From Dehalococcoidales bacterium (GTDB lineage: Bacteria > Chloroflexota > Dehalococcoidia > Dehalococcoidales > UBA2162), in assembly GCA_030648675.1 (NCBI GenBank), contig JAUSGV010000044.1:1-8724 (forward strand): 8,724 nt of DNA, in the 5' to 3' direction. This document shows, one piece after another, positions 1 to 5,662 of this stretch. The notes below the pieces were generated by a model. It ran no database searches and had not been told where the DNA came from. It was given only the letters and a program-made list of their open reading frames with translations. Numbering within the stretch: position 1 is the first letter of the stretch; each line of letters begins with the position of its first letter. The position numbers and the translations under genes were made by a program.

Positions 1-10
1 CATTTGAGAC

Positions 11-58
11 TTCGAGCTTCGAATTTGTTTCGGATTTCGTGCTTAGTGCTTCGGATTT
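11..58. repeat. Degenerate short direct repeats TTCGRATTT
   Basis: TTCGAATTT occurs at 18-26 and TTCGGATTT at 29-37 and again at 50-58, with a further TTCGAG at 11-16. The stretch is low-complexity and contains no reading frame. It resembles the short dispersed intergenic repeats elsewhere in this window in being non-coding and lying at a gene boundary. Its last copy overlaps the place where a -35 box for the next gene would fall. Whether it recurs elsewhere in the genome cannot be seen here. Confidence 0.5.
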
Positions 59-69
59 TTTGAAGCGCA

Positions 70-78
70 TGCTACAAT
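70..78 (+). promoter_or_regulatory. Extended -10 promoter of the flavoprotein gene
   Basis: TGCTACAAT at 70-78 is an extended -10 element: TG, one base, then TACAAT, which matches TATAAT at five of six positions. No good -35 is seen at the expected distance; TTCGGA at 50-55 is weak. Transcription would begin about seven bases after the box, near 85, so the ATG at 88 would sit at or within a few bases of the mRNA 5' end. The lack of any Shine-Dalgarno sequence before the ATG agrees with this. Confidence 0.55.
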
Positions 79-87
79 CAACCCAAT

Positions 88-1287
88 ATGCTTTATGATG
101 TTATAGTCATCGGCGGCGGGGCCGCAGGAATTGTTGCCGCCATAAGCGCGGCGCGCGCCGGCGAATCCGTTGTCATCTGCGAGAGGATGCCTCGGCTGGG
201 GAAGAAAATCCTGGCGACTGGCAACGGCAGATGCAACCTCCTGAACGACAATCTGAGCGAAGAATATTATAATACCGCGGGCAGGGCTCTGGTAAGATCG
301 GTATTCGAAAAATTCGGCAAAAAAGAAATTCTAGACTTCTTTAAAAGTCTCGGTCTTGAAGTCTATTCCCAGGACGGCAGGATATTCCCGGCAACGAATC
401 AGGCCTCGTCTGTGATGAAGGTTCTGGAGATGGAACTGAGGCGGCTGTCGATACCTGTTGAATTGAATTTCACGTGTATCGGAATATCGTTTTCGAACGG
501 CCGCATTCTCGTTTCCTCCAAAGAAGGGGAAACCATTGAATGCCGGAAAGTTGTCATTACCGGCGGCGGCAGGACCTATCCCGCCCTGGGGTCTGATGGC
601 AGCATTTACGAAATCGCCCGTCAGTTGGGGCACACTATCGTCGACCCGGTTCCCAGCGCGGTCCCTCTGGTCGCTAAAGACCCCTTGTGCCAGGTATTGC
701 AGGGACAGAAGATATTCGCCTCGGCCAGGAGCATTATCGAGGGTACAGAGGGCAGTTCTGCCAAAGGCGAACTCCTCTTCACGAATTACGGGTTTTCCGG
801 TAGCTGCATCCTTGATGTAAGTGAAGAAATATCTATTGCCATTAACCGGCAGCACCGGCGCGATGTCTATGTCGCTGTCGATATGGTGCCTTTTATGGAC
901 CGTGGCAAACTGAAAGACGAGCTTGTCCGGCGTAAAAAGGCCAATTTACCGTCTGATGAAATGCTGGCCGGAATATTGCCTAATAAACTGTGCCTCGCCC
1001 TTGCCCGTATTCTGGAAAGAGATGACCTCGACTCCGCTGTCGGCGTGTTAAAAGGCATGCGTTTTAAAGTTGACGGCACGCGCGGCTGGAACGAGGCCGA
1101 GTTTACCGCGGGGGGCGTCAATGTCGATGAAATCCAGCCCGTTTCACTGGAATCTAAGTTCAAGAAAGGCGTTTTCTTCGCCGGAGAAGTCCTCGACGTG
1201 GACGGCCAACGCGGCGGGTATAACCTCGCCTGGGCGTGGGCATCAGGATGGGTGGCGGGGTTGCAGTCTAAAATCTCAAGGGATTAA
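88..1287 (+). CDS. HI0933/BaiN-family FAD-dependent oxidoreductase
   Basis: This 399-residue protein belongs to the HI0933-like flavoprotein family (often annotated as NAD(P)/FAD-dependent oxidoreductase, BaiN-like or aminoacetone oxidase family). The N terminus has the Rossmann FAD-binding signature GGGAAG at residues 9-14, followed by the family hallmark KKILATGNGRCN at about 39-50. A second family block near the C terminus (about 364-390) contains FFAGEVLDVDG and GGYNLAWAWASG, which complete the FAD site. The length is normal for the family, so the gene appears intact and cytoplasmic. Characterised members include BaiN, which reduces bile-acid intermediates, but most members have no known substrate and none is claimed here. 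The start at 88 is supported by the promoter at 70-78. There is no Shine-Dalgarno, so the mRNA is probably leaderless. The gene is GC-rich, unlike the islet that follows it. Confidence 0.93.
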   Translation: MLYDVIVIGGGAAGIVAAISAARAGESVVICERMPRLGKKILATGNGRCNLLNDNLSEEYYNTAGRALVRSVFEKFGKKEILDFFKSLGLEVYSQDGRIFPATNQASSVMKVLEMELRRLSIPVELNFTCIGISFSNGRILVSSKEGETIECRKVVITGGGRTYPALGSDGSIYEIARQLGHTIVDPVPSAVPLVAKDPLCQVLQGQKIFASARSIIEGTEGSSAKGELLFTNYGFSGSCILDVSEEISIAINRQHRRDVYVAVDMVPFMDRGKLKDELVRRKKANLPSDEMLAGILPNKLCLALARILERDDLDSAVGVLKGMRFKVDGTRGWNEAEFTAGGVNVDEIQPVSLESKFKKGVFFAGEVLDVDGQRGGYNLAWAWASGWVAGLQSKISRD

Positions 1288-1299
1288 ACTCGACTCGCT

Positions 1300-1346
1300 G
1301 AGTGTAAAACACTCTTAATAAAAGGCGGAGGCCGCTTGCCTCCTTT
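1300..1346 (+). terminator. Two adjacent hairpins, probable terminator of the flavoprotein gene
   Basis: Two perfect stems follow the stop codon. The first is GAGTGT (1300-1305), loop AAA, ACACTC (1309-1314), followed by TTAATAAAA. The second is GGAGGC (1327-1332), a five-base loop, GCCTCC (1338-1343), followed by only three Ts. Neither has a classic long T tract, so termination is inferred from position and stem quality. The second stem is the stronger. The hairpins mark the boundary between the GC-rich flavoprotein gene and the AT-rich islet. Confidence 0.45.
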
Positions 1347-1356
1347 CGTCGAATTC

Positions 1357-1362
1357 TATATT
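1357..1362 (+). promoter_or_regulatory. Possible -10 box before the split nuclease-like gene
   Basis: TATATT at 1357-1362 is a fair -10 match, 40 bases before the ATG at 1403. The best upstream partner, TTGCCT at 1336-1341, lies at a short 15-base spacing and overlaps the terminator-like stem. This is only a candidate. No clear Shine-Dalgarno sequence lies between it and the start codon. Confidence 0.22.
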
Positions 1363-1402
1363 ATCAACTATCAAGGCCATAAATGACTGTTTTGTTACAC
1401 TT

Positions 1403-2653
1403 ATGGAAGCAAACGTAAACGATCGAGATGAATTTCTACAGAAATTTTCAGACAGAATCGACGACATTCTGGCGATATGTAATGAGCTTGATATTATTTG
1501 CCGTCTGGATAGGTTTAAGCTGTGGATGAAACGCTACCACGCTAAAGTCCCCGTTGGGGACATTTTGATAGGGTATCAATTTGCTTTCCACATAATAGCA
1601 CGAAGACTTTTTGATGTAGTTTCCCAAAATTCCAGTTTGAAACTTTCCACCGATCTGATTTTCATGAGGGCCGATTTCAGAGGCACCGAAATTCATCTTT
1701 TACCTAATTCATGTGAAAAAACTATTCTTTTAAAGAACATAAAGGTTCAAATCAAAGATGTTATGTCCAGCACGACTTTAGCAGAGTTGGGACGAACACT
1801 TTCACAATTTGCTGAAGCGATAGTCTCACCACTCCAACAATTAAAGCTTGTTTCCACACTCGCAAACAATTCGGTACTCGGCTCAGCCACGCTTGACGAA
1901 TTAATAAATTATTGTTCGATGAATGATCTCCTTATTTTTTTAAATGATACCGAAAGAGGCGTACCCCATGGATATCCCGTGCCTACGCTGAATAGCGATA
2001 TCTGGGACAATCCTTCAAAGAAAAACGAATATCTACTAAAGGCTTTCAAAGGTTACAAATACTCAATCCTTTTCATTTGGTCAACGCTGTTGAATATCAA
2101 TAATTATGAATCTTTCAAGGAACTCTATCATTCTAGATCGTGGCGTGATTTTGATCGCAACTTCGACGGCATTCTAAAACAGATCATCCAGCCGCTAGAA
2201 TTAAAACTAAGGATTTCGCTTGGGCTTTCGCCAGTTATCACCATAAATGGCGATGCTAAACATTTACTTCAAGGAATTCTTCAAAACAATCATCCAGCGC
2301 CCAAATTGAGCGAACGCGAAATATTAGAACAGATATTTTTATGGTATCAAATACAAGTTATCGACGCCTCCGAATATACTAAATTTAATGGCCTTCCAGC
2401 TTTGTACCGTTTATTAATGGGGTCTCAACAATTTAAAAATAAAAACCATATTGCAGAAATGATTTCCGTCGTGAAACTCATTCACCCTTATTCTTCACGA
2501 GGGAACGACTACAGTTATGCGATTTTTATTGAATTTGGCTCAGCTTCCGGATGGTTGTTGTTCCTGAACTGTGCCTACGACTATACGGTACAGGCTCTGC
2601 TCCGTATGAAGATTTCGAAAAAATGCTTTCTAAATATGAAACGCAGAAACTGA
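1403..2653 (+). CDS. Unrecognised helical protein, N-terminal part of a probably frameshifted nuclease-like gene
   Basis: I do not recognise a family for this 416-residue product. It is rich in Leu, Ile, Lys and Asn, looks mostly alpha-helical, and shows no signal peptide or convincing membrane segment. The start at 1403 is the first ATG in frame and has no clear Shine-Dalgarno; the next in-frame Met is at residue 42. Third codon positions are mostly A or T up to about codon 384 (Trp at 2552-2554). The last 32 codons change to G/C-ending, whereas the frame one base back, which is open from 2533, keeps the A/T-ending pattern and continues as the nuclease-like frame. The real gene was therefore probably 1403-3252, about 616 residues, with one base lost near the TGG at 2552-2554. 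The AT-rich composition against GC-rich neighbours suggests horizontal acquisition. The context beside a TIR gene suggests a defence role, which is inference. Confidence 0.7.
   Translation: MEANVNDRDEFLQKFSDRIDDILAICNELDIICRLDRFKLWMKRYHAKVPVGDILIGYQFAFHIIARRLFDVVSQNSSLKLSTDLIFMRADFRGTEIHLLPNSCEKTILLKNIKVQIKDVMSSTTLAELGRTLSQFAEAIVSPLQQLKLVSTLANNSVLGSATLDELINYCSMNDLLIFLNDTERGVPHGYPVPTLNSDIWDNPSKKNEYLLKAFKGYKYSILFIWSTLLNINNYESFKELYHSRSWRDFDRNFDGILKQIIQPLELKLRISLGLSPVITINGDAKHLLQGILQNNHPAPKLSEREILEQIFLWYQIQVIDASEYTKFNGLPALYRLLMGSQQFKNKNHIAEMISVVKLIHPYSSRGNDYSYAIFIEFGSASGWLLFLNCAYDYTVQALLRMKISKKCFLNMKRRN
2533..2653 (+). other. Frame overlap with a probable one-base frameshift
   Basis: Both frames are open between a TGA at 2530-2532 in the second frame and the TGA at 2651-2653 in the first. 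Joining the upstream frame through the Trp codon at 2552-2554 to the downstream frame at GTT 2554 needs a shift of one base back, which equals one missing G in TGG. The joined residues read GSASGW then VVVPELCLRLYGTG. By eye, about a third of downstream-frame third positions in the overlap are G or C, against well over half in the upstream frame. The downstream frame therefore matches the AT-rich codon use of the rest of the gene. Confidence 0.65.
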
Positions 2654-3252
2654 TATATCGAACAGAGCATACAGTCGATAAAGACCTTTTTCTAAAGGCA
2701 ATGCAATCCTATTTCGTAACGTTCCCGGGACAATTAGATTTGCTCGACACCAGGGCTCGGCTTGACACGGGCCGAGGCTTGTGTCTAGAGATGATTACTT
2801 ATTATTATTTGAATCAAAAATACTCAGATCATGCCAAAGTAGATTGGAATTATGCCGTCGGCAGGGTTCAAATTGATGTAATAGTCAAAACTAAGAATAC
2901 GCTTATCTTTATTGAATGCAAACACACAGACAAGATTATCGATGAAGCAAAAGAACTAATACCAAGTGTTAGTAATATTTGTAAATTACCTCAATTTAAA
3001 AAGGATTGGGAAGCTGAAGGACATCTTCGAAAAAAACTGATAATGTCTGTTTGGAAAAAACCCTCTAACAAAGTACTCAAAGAATTAAAAAAATTAAATG
3101 TTGGCGTTTTAATTATGTCAGAGATATTCAATAAGCAATTTTCTAACAAGAATCAGGACAAGAAGCTGAACCATCTTTTTGAAAGAAACCCAAACGCTCC
3201 CGATGATTTTGAAGACGATGATATTGATTGGGATTCTGTTCCCTTCGCATAA
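2551..3252 (+). CDS. PD-(D/E)XK nuclease-like domain protein (C-terminal part of the split gene)
   Basis: This 233-residue open frame carries a restriction-endonuclease-like core. Glu80 lies in a helix (LCLEMITYYYL), Asp109 in the strand QIDVIV, and Glu122-Cys-Lys124 in LIFIECKH. This gives the E...D...(12 residues)...ExK pattern of PD-(D/E)XK enzymes, which bind a divalent metal at the Asp and Glu and cleave DNA or RNA. The C terminus ends in an acidic tail (about residues 213-229: DDFEDDDIDWD). The nominal ATG at 2551 has no Shine-Dalgarno and lies inside the upstream gene. I think this is the C-terminal part of the 1403-3252 gene, separated by a frameshift, rather than an independent protein. 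If the break is real, the full product would not be made and the gene may be a pseudogene. The exact nuclease family (Mrr-like, RecB-like, Holliday-junction-type) cannot be decided by eye. The TIR gene lies 193 bases downstream. Confidence 0.65.
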   Translation: MVVVPELCLRLYGTGSAPYEDFEKMLSKYETQKLIYRTEHTVDKDLFLKAMQSYFVTFPGQLDLLDTRARLDTGRGLCLEMITYYYLNQKYSDHAKVDWNYAVGRVQIDVIVKTKNTLIFIECKHTDKIIDEAKELIPSVSNICKLPQFKKDWEAEGHLRKKLIMSVWKKPSNKVLKELKKLNVGVLIMSEIFNKQFSNKNQDKKLNHLFERNPNAPDDFEDDDIDWDSVPFA

Positions 3253-3322
3253 TAACTTGAACTGCCATAAATCCTTTTTAAACGTTTCCCAACTCTACGA
3301 TAGAATTGGGCGCTCTTTTAAA

Positions 3323-3355
3323 AAACAAATTGTTTGTTCTCAGGACAATTTGTTT
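3323..3355. repeat. Perfect 11-bp AT-rich inverted repeat
   Basis: AAACAAATTGT at 3323-3333 is the exact reverse complement of ACAATTTGTTT at 3345-3355, with an 11-base loop. It lies between the nuclease-like gene and the TIR promoter, 11 bases upstream of the -35 box. The stem is weak in GC, and the T-rich right arm could act as a poor terminator for the upstream gene. Its symmetry and position equally suit an operator for the downstream promoter. The 3253-3322 stretch before it holds nothing else I recognise. Confidence 0.5.
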
Positions 3356-3366
3356 GTATTGATAGC

Positions 3367-3395
3367 TTGAACGTCGGGTCTGTTAGATTTATATT
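3367..3395 (+). promoter_or_regulatory. Promoter of the TIR-domain gene
   Basis: TTGAAC at 3367-3372 and TATATT at 3390-3395 are separated by 17 bases, the ideal sigma-70 spacing. They match the consensus at four and five of six positions. A transcript would start near 3402 and carry a leader of about 44 bases to the ATG at 3446. A promoter here suggests the TIR gene can be expressed independently of the split gene upstream. Confidence 0.5.
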
Positions 3396-3445
3396 TATAC
3401 TCATTCCATAACCGGTGCATCGAAAGAATGAGGGGCAATGAGATT

Positions 3446-4012
3446 ATGTCTTATCAAACTAGGGCGACCCGACAACCACTAACAGTATTTGTCAGTTACG
3501 ACCGGACAAAAGATCAACTGTATAGAAATTACTTCGACAGCCTGTTTGCAGATAATAAAGACATAGCGATTTTGAACTCCGTTCAAATCGGTGAAATGGG
3601 CGAAAACTCGAAACCTGAGGCTTTAAGACAGAAGATTCGCGATGAGTACCTTCTGGATTCAACCGTTACTGTGGTTCTCGTTGGTGCGGACACCTGGAGT
3701 TATAAACATGTCGATTGGGAGATTGGCTCCAGCCTCCGGGACGCCCGATACAATTCCCGCTCCGGGCTTCTCGGCATCGTTCTCCCTTCATATCCGAGGC
3801 TGGAAAACGACAGGTATGATCCTCACACGCTTCCGCCAAGACTGAACGCGAATATCCGGGATGGTTATGCCCAGTTGCATAATTGGGCCTATGATGCCGC
3901 CGCGGTCAGTCAATGGATTCAAGAGGCGGATGAAAGGCGGGACAAAATAGTTCCGGATAACACTTTCCCATCGTTTACGAATAATCTTTCGGGAAGTAAG
4001 TGGCACGAATAA
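3446..4012 (+). CDS. ThsB-like TIR-domain protein (Thoeris-type)
   Basis: This 188-residue protein matches the TIR-like DUF1863/MTH538 group that contains Thoeris ThsB. The first strand is LTVFVSYD (about residues 12-19), where TIR domains carry the box-1 motif. A helix with IRDEYLLDST leads to the strand VTVVLVGADTW. DWEIG follows, and its Glu (residue 92) sits where TIR NADases have the catalytic glutamate. LLGIVLPSYP is the next core strand. ThsB proteins sense infection and make an NAD-derived cyclic ADP-ribose signal that activates an effector such as ThsA. The TIR core fills the first two thirds; the C-terminal third is unassigned. I chose the ATG at 3446 because AGGGG at 3431-3435 lies ten bases before it; the in-frame ATG at 3428 would add six residues and has a weaker upstream site. 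No ThsA or SIR2-like effector is in the window. Base composition is closer to the flanking genes than to the AT-rich gene upstream. Confidence 0.8.
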   Translation: MSYQTRATRQPLTVFVSYDRTKDQLYRNYFDSLFADNKDIAILNSVQIGEMGENSKPEALRQKIRDEYLLDSTVTVVLVGADTWSYKHVDWEIGSSLRDARYNSRSGLLGIVLPSYPRLENDRYDPHTLPPRLNANIRDGYAQLHNWAYDAAAVSQWIQEADERRDKIVPDNTFPSFTNNLSGSKWHE

Positions 4013-4143
4013 CAAAGATAAAAGAGATAAGATATACCGATTCTAACGTCATACGGCATCCTGAATGAGCCGGGTGAATCGGGACAAATTCCTAATTCCA
4101 AATGACCAAATACAAAAACAGGTAAATTCCCCGCCCCCAGATC
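4013..4143. other. Non-coding spacer, low-complexity A-rich sequence
   Basis: The sequence after the TIR stop begins with purine-rich AAGATA-type motifs (4015-4036) and continues with a run resembling CCTAATTCCAAATGACCAAATA (split here as CCTAATTCCAAA then TGACCAAATA, 4091-4111). No reading frame, hairpin with T tract, or promoter is convincing here. Transcripts from the TIR gene probably end at the strong stem at 4263-4300. Confidence 0.5.
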
Positions 4144-4247
4144 CATTCCTCTTCACTTCGTTCAGAGTCAGAATGACACGGACGGAGATGTCATCCTGGA
4201 AGATAGTCTGTCCTGAGCCTGTCGAAGGAAAGGATCTCATGGAGGTG
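4144..4247. repeat. Dispersed intergenic repeat, copy A
   Basis: The 36 bases at 4144-4179 are identical to 5427-5462, starting CATTCCTCTTCACTTCG and ending CAGAATGACAC. A second block at 4208-4247 (CTGTCCTGAGCCTGTCGAAG and on to GGAGGTGG) matches 5551-5590 with a few changes. Between the blocks copy A has only 28 bases, against 88 in copy B. The outer parts are partly complementary (CCTCTTC...GAAGGA), as in small palindromic mobile repeats. Similar sequences are, from memory, common between genes in Dehalococcoidia genomes. Confidence 0.75.
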
Positions 4248-4262
4248 GTGAAAATACACATG

Positions 4263-4300
4263 AAAAAGCCCCTTCCCTATACAATGGGAACGGGCTTTTT
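4263..4300 (-). terminator. Strong Rho-independent terminator, probably bidirectional
   Basis: AAAAAGCCCCTTCCC at 4263-4277 pairs with GGGAACGGGCTTTTT at 4286-4300 around an eight-base loop, with one internal C-C mismatch. Read on the minus strand it lies 20 bases past the stop of the first SIMPL gene and ends in five Ts. Read on the plus strand it also ends in five Ts, so it could stop transcripts from the TIR gene. Confidence 0.85.
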
Positions 4301-4320
4301 GCGAAGGGAACTGAAACAGT

Positions 4321-5280
4321 CTACTGTATCGCGTAAATTACGGTGACGCTGACGCTTATCTCAGTTTGTCCGGGGCTGATAGGGGTCGCCATGTCCTTGG
4401 CCATACCGGCTGATGCGTAATACATAGGTGCGGGCGGATAATAGCCGCTGGATTCGGTAATGTAAATCGGCAGTCCGATCTTGACCCCACCCAGGGTGGC
4501 GAGTTGTCCAGCCGTGTCTATGGCATTGGCCATAGCTTTAGCCCTGGCCTGTTTCAGATAGGGAGTCGGGTCGTTAACGCCGAAGCCGACGCTGTTGACC
4601 CGAATGAAATTGCCGCCGGCGGTCGCCGAGGCGTCGATAATAGCGCTGGTATCGGCAATCTTCCTGATCTTGACGGTGATCATGTTGGTCACTTGGTAGC
4701 CGGTGATCACGGGCGTGTTGCTTCTGTAGTCGTAAACTGGGTTGATATTGAAGCCTACGGTAGTGATATCTGCGTCCGCGATGCCTTTGTCCTTCAGTAC
4801 CTTCATTACGGCGTTCATTGCAGTAGAAGCCTCATTCTGCGCTGCCGCAACCGTCGTTTCCTGCGCACTTACCCCCAGGGTCAATGTAGCGATATCCGGT
4901 GTTGCCTGAATCTGCCCCTGCCCGGTCACCACGATACCGGCGTTCTGATTTTGATACTGGTTCAAAACAGGATACGGGGAAGTATAGCCGCCTGCCGAAA
5001 CGGACATGGCCGGTGCCGGCGCTACAGGCGTAGTAATTCCAATTCCGTCAACCGCTCCTCGCGTTGGAGGTGCCGGGGCAATGCCGGGAATTGCCGTAGC
5101 CACGCCCGCGCCTCCCTCCGGTGTGTTTACCGGCGTACTAATAACCGGAGGGCTTGCGGCTCCGGGCGTTTTGTCTATACCGTTACTTGCTGTTCCGTTC
5201 GCGGCCGGCGGGGCACAGGCAGTTACTATAGCCATGACCACCGCCAGCGTGGCTATGATTCCGATCGATCGTTTATTCAT
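4321..5280 (-). CDS. SIMPL (DUF541) domain lipoprotein, copy 1
   Basis: This 319-residue protein has a lipoprotein signal peptide: MNKR, a hydrophobic stretch, then the lipobox VTAC with the acylated Cys at residue 22. A Pro/Ala/Gly/Thr-rich stalk follows (about 23-105), then a SIMPL/DUF541 domain (about 114-319) starting GIVVTGQGQIQATPDIATL. SIMPL proteins are extracytoplasmic and have been linked to oxidative-stress protection and surface assemblies in other bacteria; the function here is unknown. I placed the start at 5280 because GGAGG (plus-strand CCTCC at 5286-5290) lies five bases upstream. An in-frame ATG six codons earlier lies upstream of that ribosome binding site and would spoil the signal peptide charge pattern. 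The adjacent minus-strand gene at 5663-6580 is a close paralogue, and the last 22 residues of the two are identical. No convincing promoter is visible in 5291-5400. Confidence 0.92.
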   Translation of the reverse strand: MNKRSIGIIATLAVVMAIVTACAPPAANGTASNGIDKTPGAASPPVISTPVNTPEGGAGVATAIPGIAPAPPTRGAVDGIGITTPVAPAPAMSVSAGGYTSPYPVLNQYQNQNAGIVVTGQGQIQATPDIATLTLGVSAQETTVAAAQNEASTAMNAVMKVLKDKGIADADITTVGFNINPVYDYRSNTPVITGYQVTNMITVKIRKIADTSAIIDASATAGGNFIRVNSVGFGVNDPTPYLKQARAKAMANAIDTAGQLATLGGVKIGLPIYITESSGYYPPAPMYYASAGMAKDMATPISPGQTEISVSVTVIYAIQ

Positions 5281-5298
5281 TATTTCCTCCCAATTCAT

Positions 5299-5426
5299 GA
5301 ACGCCTGTTATTTATTCTTGCGTCACACTCTATATAACGTCAAATTACCGCTTTGGTTAGGTCTCGTTTTAAAGGAACCCCCAAAAAAACTCTTGCCAAA
5401 TTAATGCCCTTCCCTGCCCCCGGATT
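5299..5426. other. Non-coding spacer upstream of SIMPL copy 1
   Basis: On the minus strand this holds TTGACG (plus 5338-5343 region) next to TTATAT, but no pair with correct -35/-10 spacing. A run of As at 5384-5390 (CCCCCAAAAAAAC) is the only other feature. Expression of copy 1 may depend on a weak promoter here or on read-through from copy 2, although a terminator separates the two. Confidence 0.35.
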
Positions 5427-5590
5427 CATTCCTCTTCACTTCGTTCAGAGTCAGAATGACACCCTATGAAGTTGTCATGCTCGAAGGAGCGTAGCGACTG
5501 AAGCATCTCGGGGTGACACTCAAGTGTCATTCTCGAGGAGCGTAGCCAGCCTGTCCTGAGTCTATTGAAGGAAAGAATCTCAGGGAGGCT
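5427..5590. repeat. Dispersed intergenic repeat, copy B with internal repeats
   Basis: The left block 5427-5462 is identical to copy A, and the right block 5551-5590 is closely similar. The extra middle holds two related segments, GTCATGCTCGAAGGAGCGTAG (split as GTCATGCTCGAAGG then AGCGTAG, from 5473) and GTCATTCTCGAGGAGCGTAG (from 5526). It also holds a perfect inverted repeat, TGACACT (5514-5520) and AGTGTCA (5523-5529). No coding capacity is seen. The structure fits a composite of small repeat units inserted between genes. Confidence 0.75.
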
Positions 5591-5606
5591 GGGGGGAATA
5601 ATCAAG

Positions 5607-5643
5607 AAAAGCCCCTTCCCGTTTGTAGAGGGATGGGGCTTTT
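5607..5643 (-). terminator. Strong Rho-independent terminator of SIMPL copy 2
   Basis: AAAAGCCCCTTCCC at 5607-5620 pairs with GGGATGGGGCTTTT at 5630-5643 around a nine-base loop, with one T-T mismatch. It lies 19 bases past the stop of the minus-strand gene and ends in a run of Ts in either direction. It is the counterpart of the stem at 4263-4300: the CCCCTTCCC core is shared and the distance to the stop is almost the same. Confidence 0.87.
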
Positions 5644-5662
5644 TATTGAAGGACCGATAAGT

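Noticed and set aside
331..855. A 174-codon open frame on the minus strand
   Set aside because: It is antisense to the flavoprotein gene, whose sequence is fully explained by the family.
2611..2626. A run of six As (GAAAAAATGC) as a programmed -1 frameshift site
   Set aside because: The upstream frame reads AAA AAA here but the preceding base is G, so it is not a proper slippery heptamer. The codon-use switch also occurs about 60 bases earlier, near 2554.
3179..3370. A 63-codon plus-strand frame at the end of the nuclease-like gene
   Set aside because: It overlaps the acidic tail in another frame and then non-coding sequence including the inverted repeat.
4065..4346. A 93-codon plus-strand open frame after the TIR gene
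   Set aside because: It runs through the dispersed repeat and the terminator stem and has no coding character.
4504..5404. Plus-strand open frames over the first SIMPL gene
   Set aside because: They are Arg/Cys-rich or Pro/Ala/Gly-rich shadows of the GC-rich lipoprotein gene and its stalk, without ribosome sites.
4144..5590. Repeat copies as a CRISPR array
   Set aside because: There are only two copies, more than 1.2 kb apart with a gene between them, and no regular spacers.
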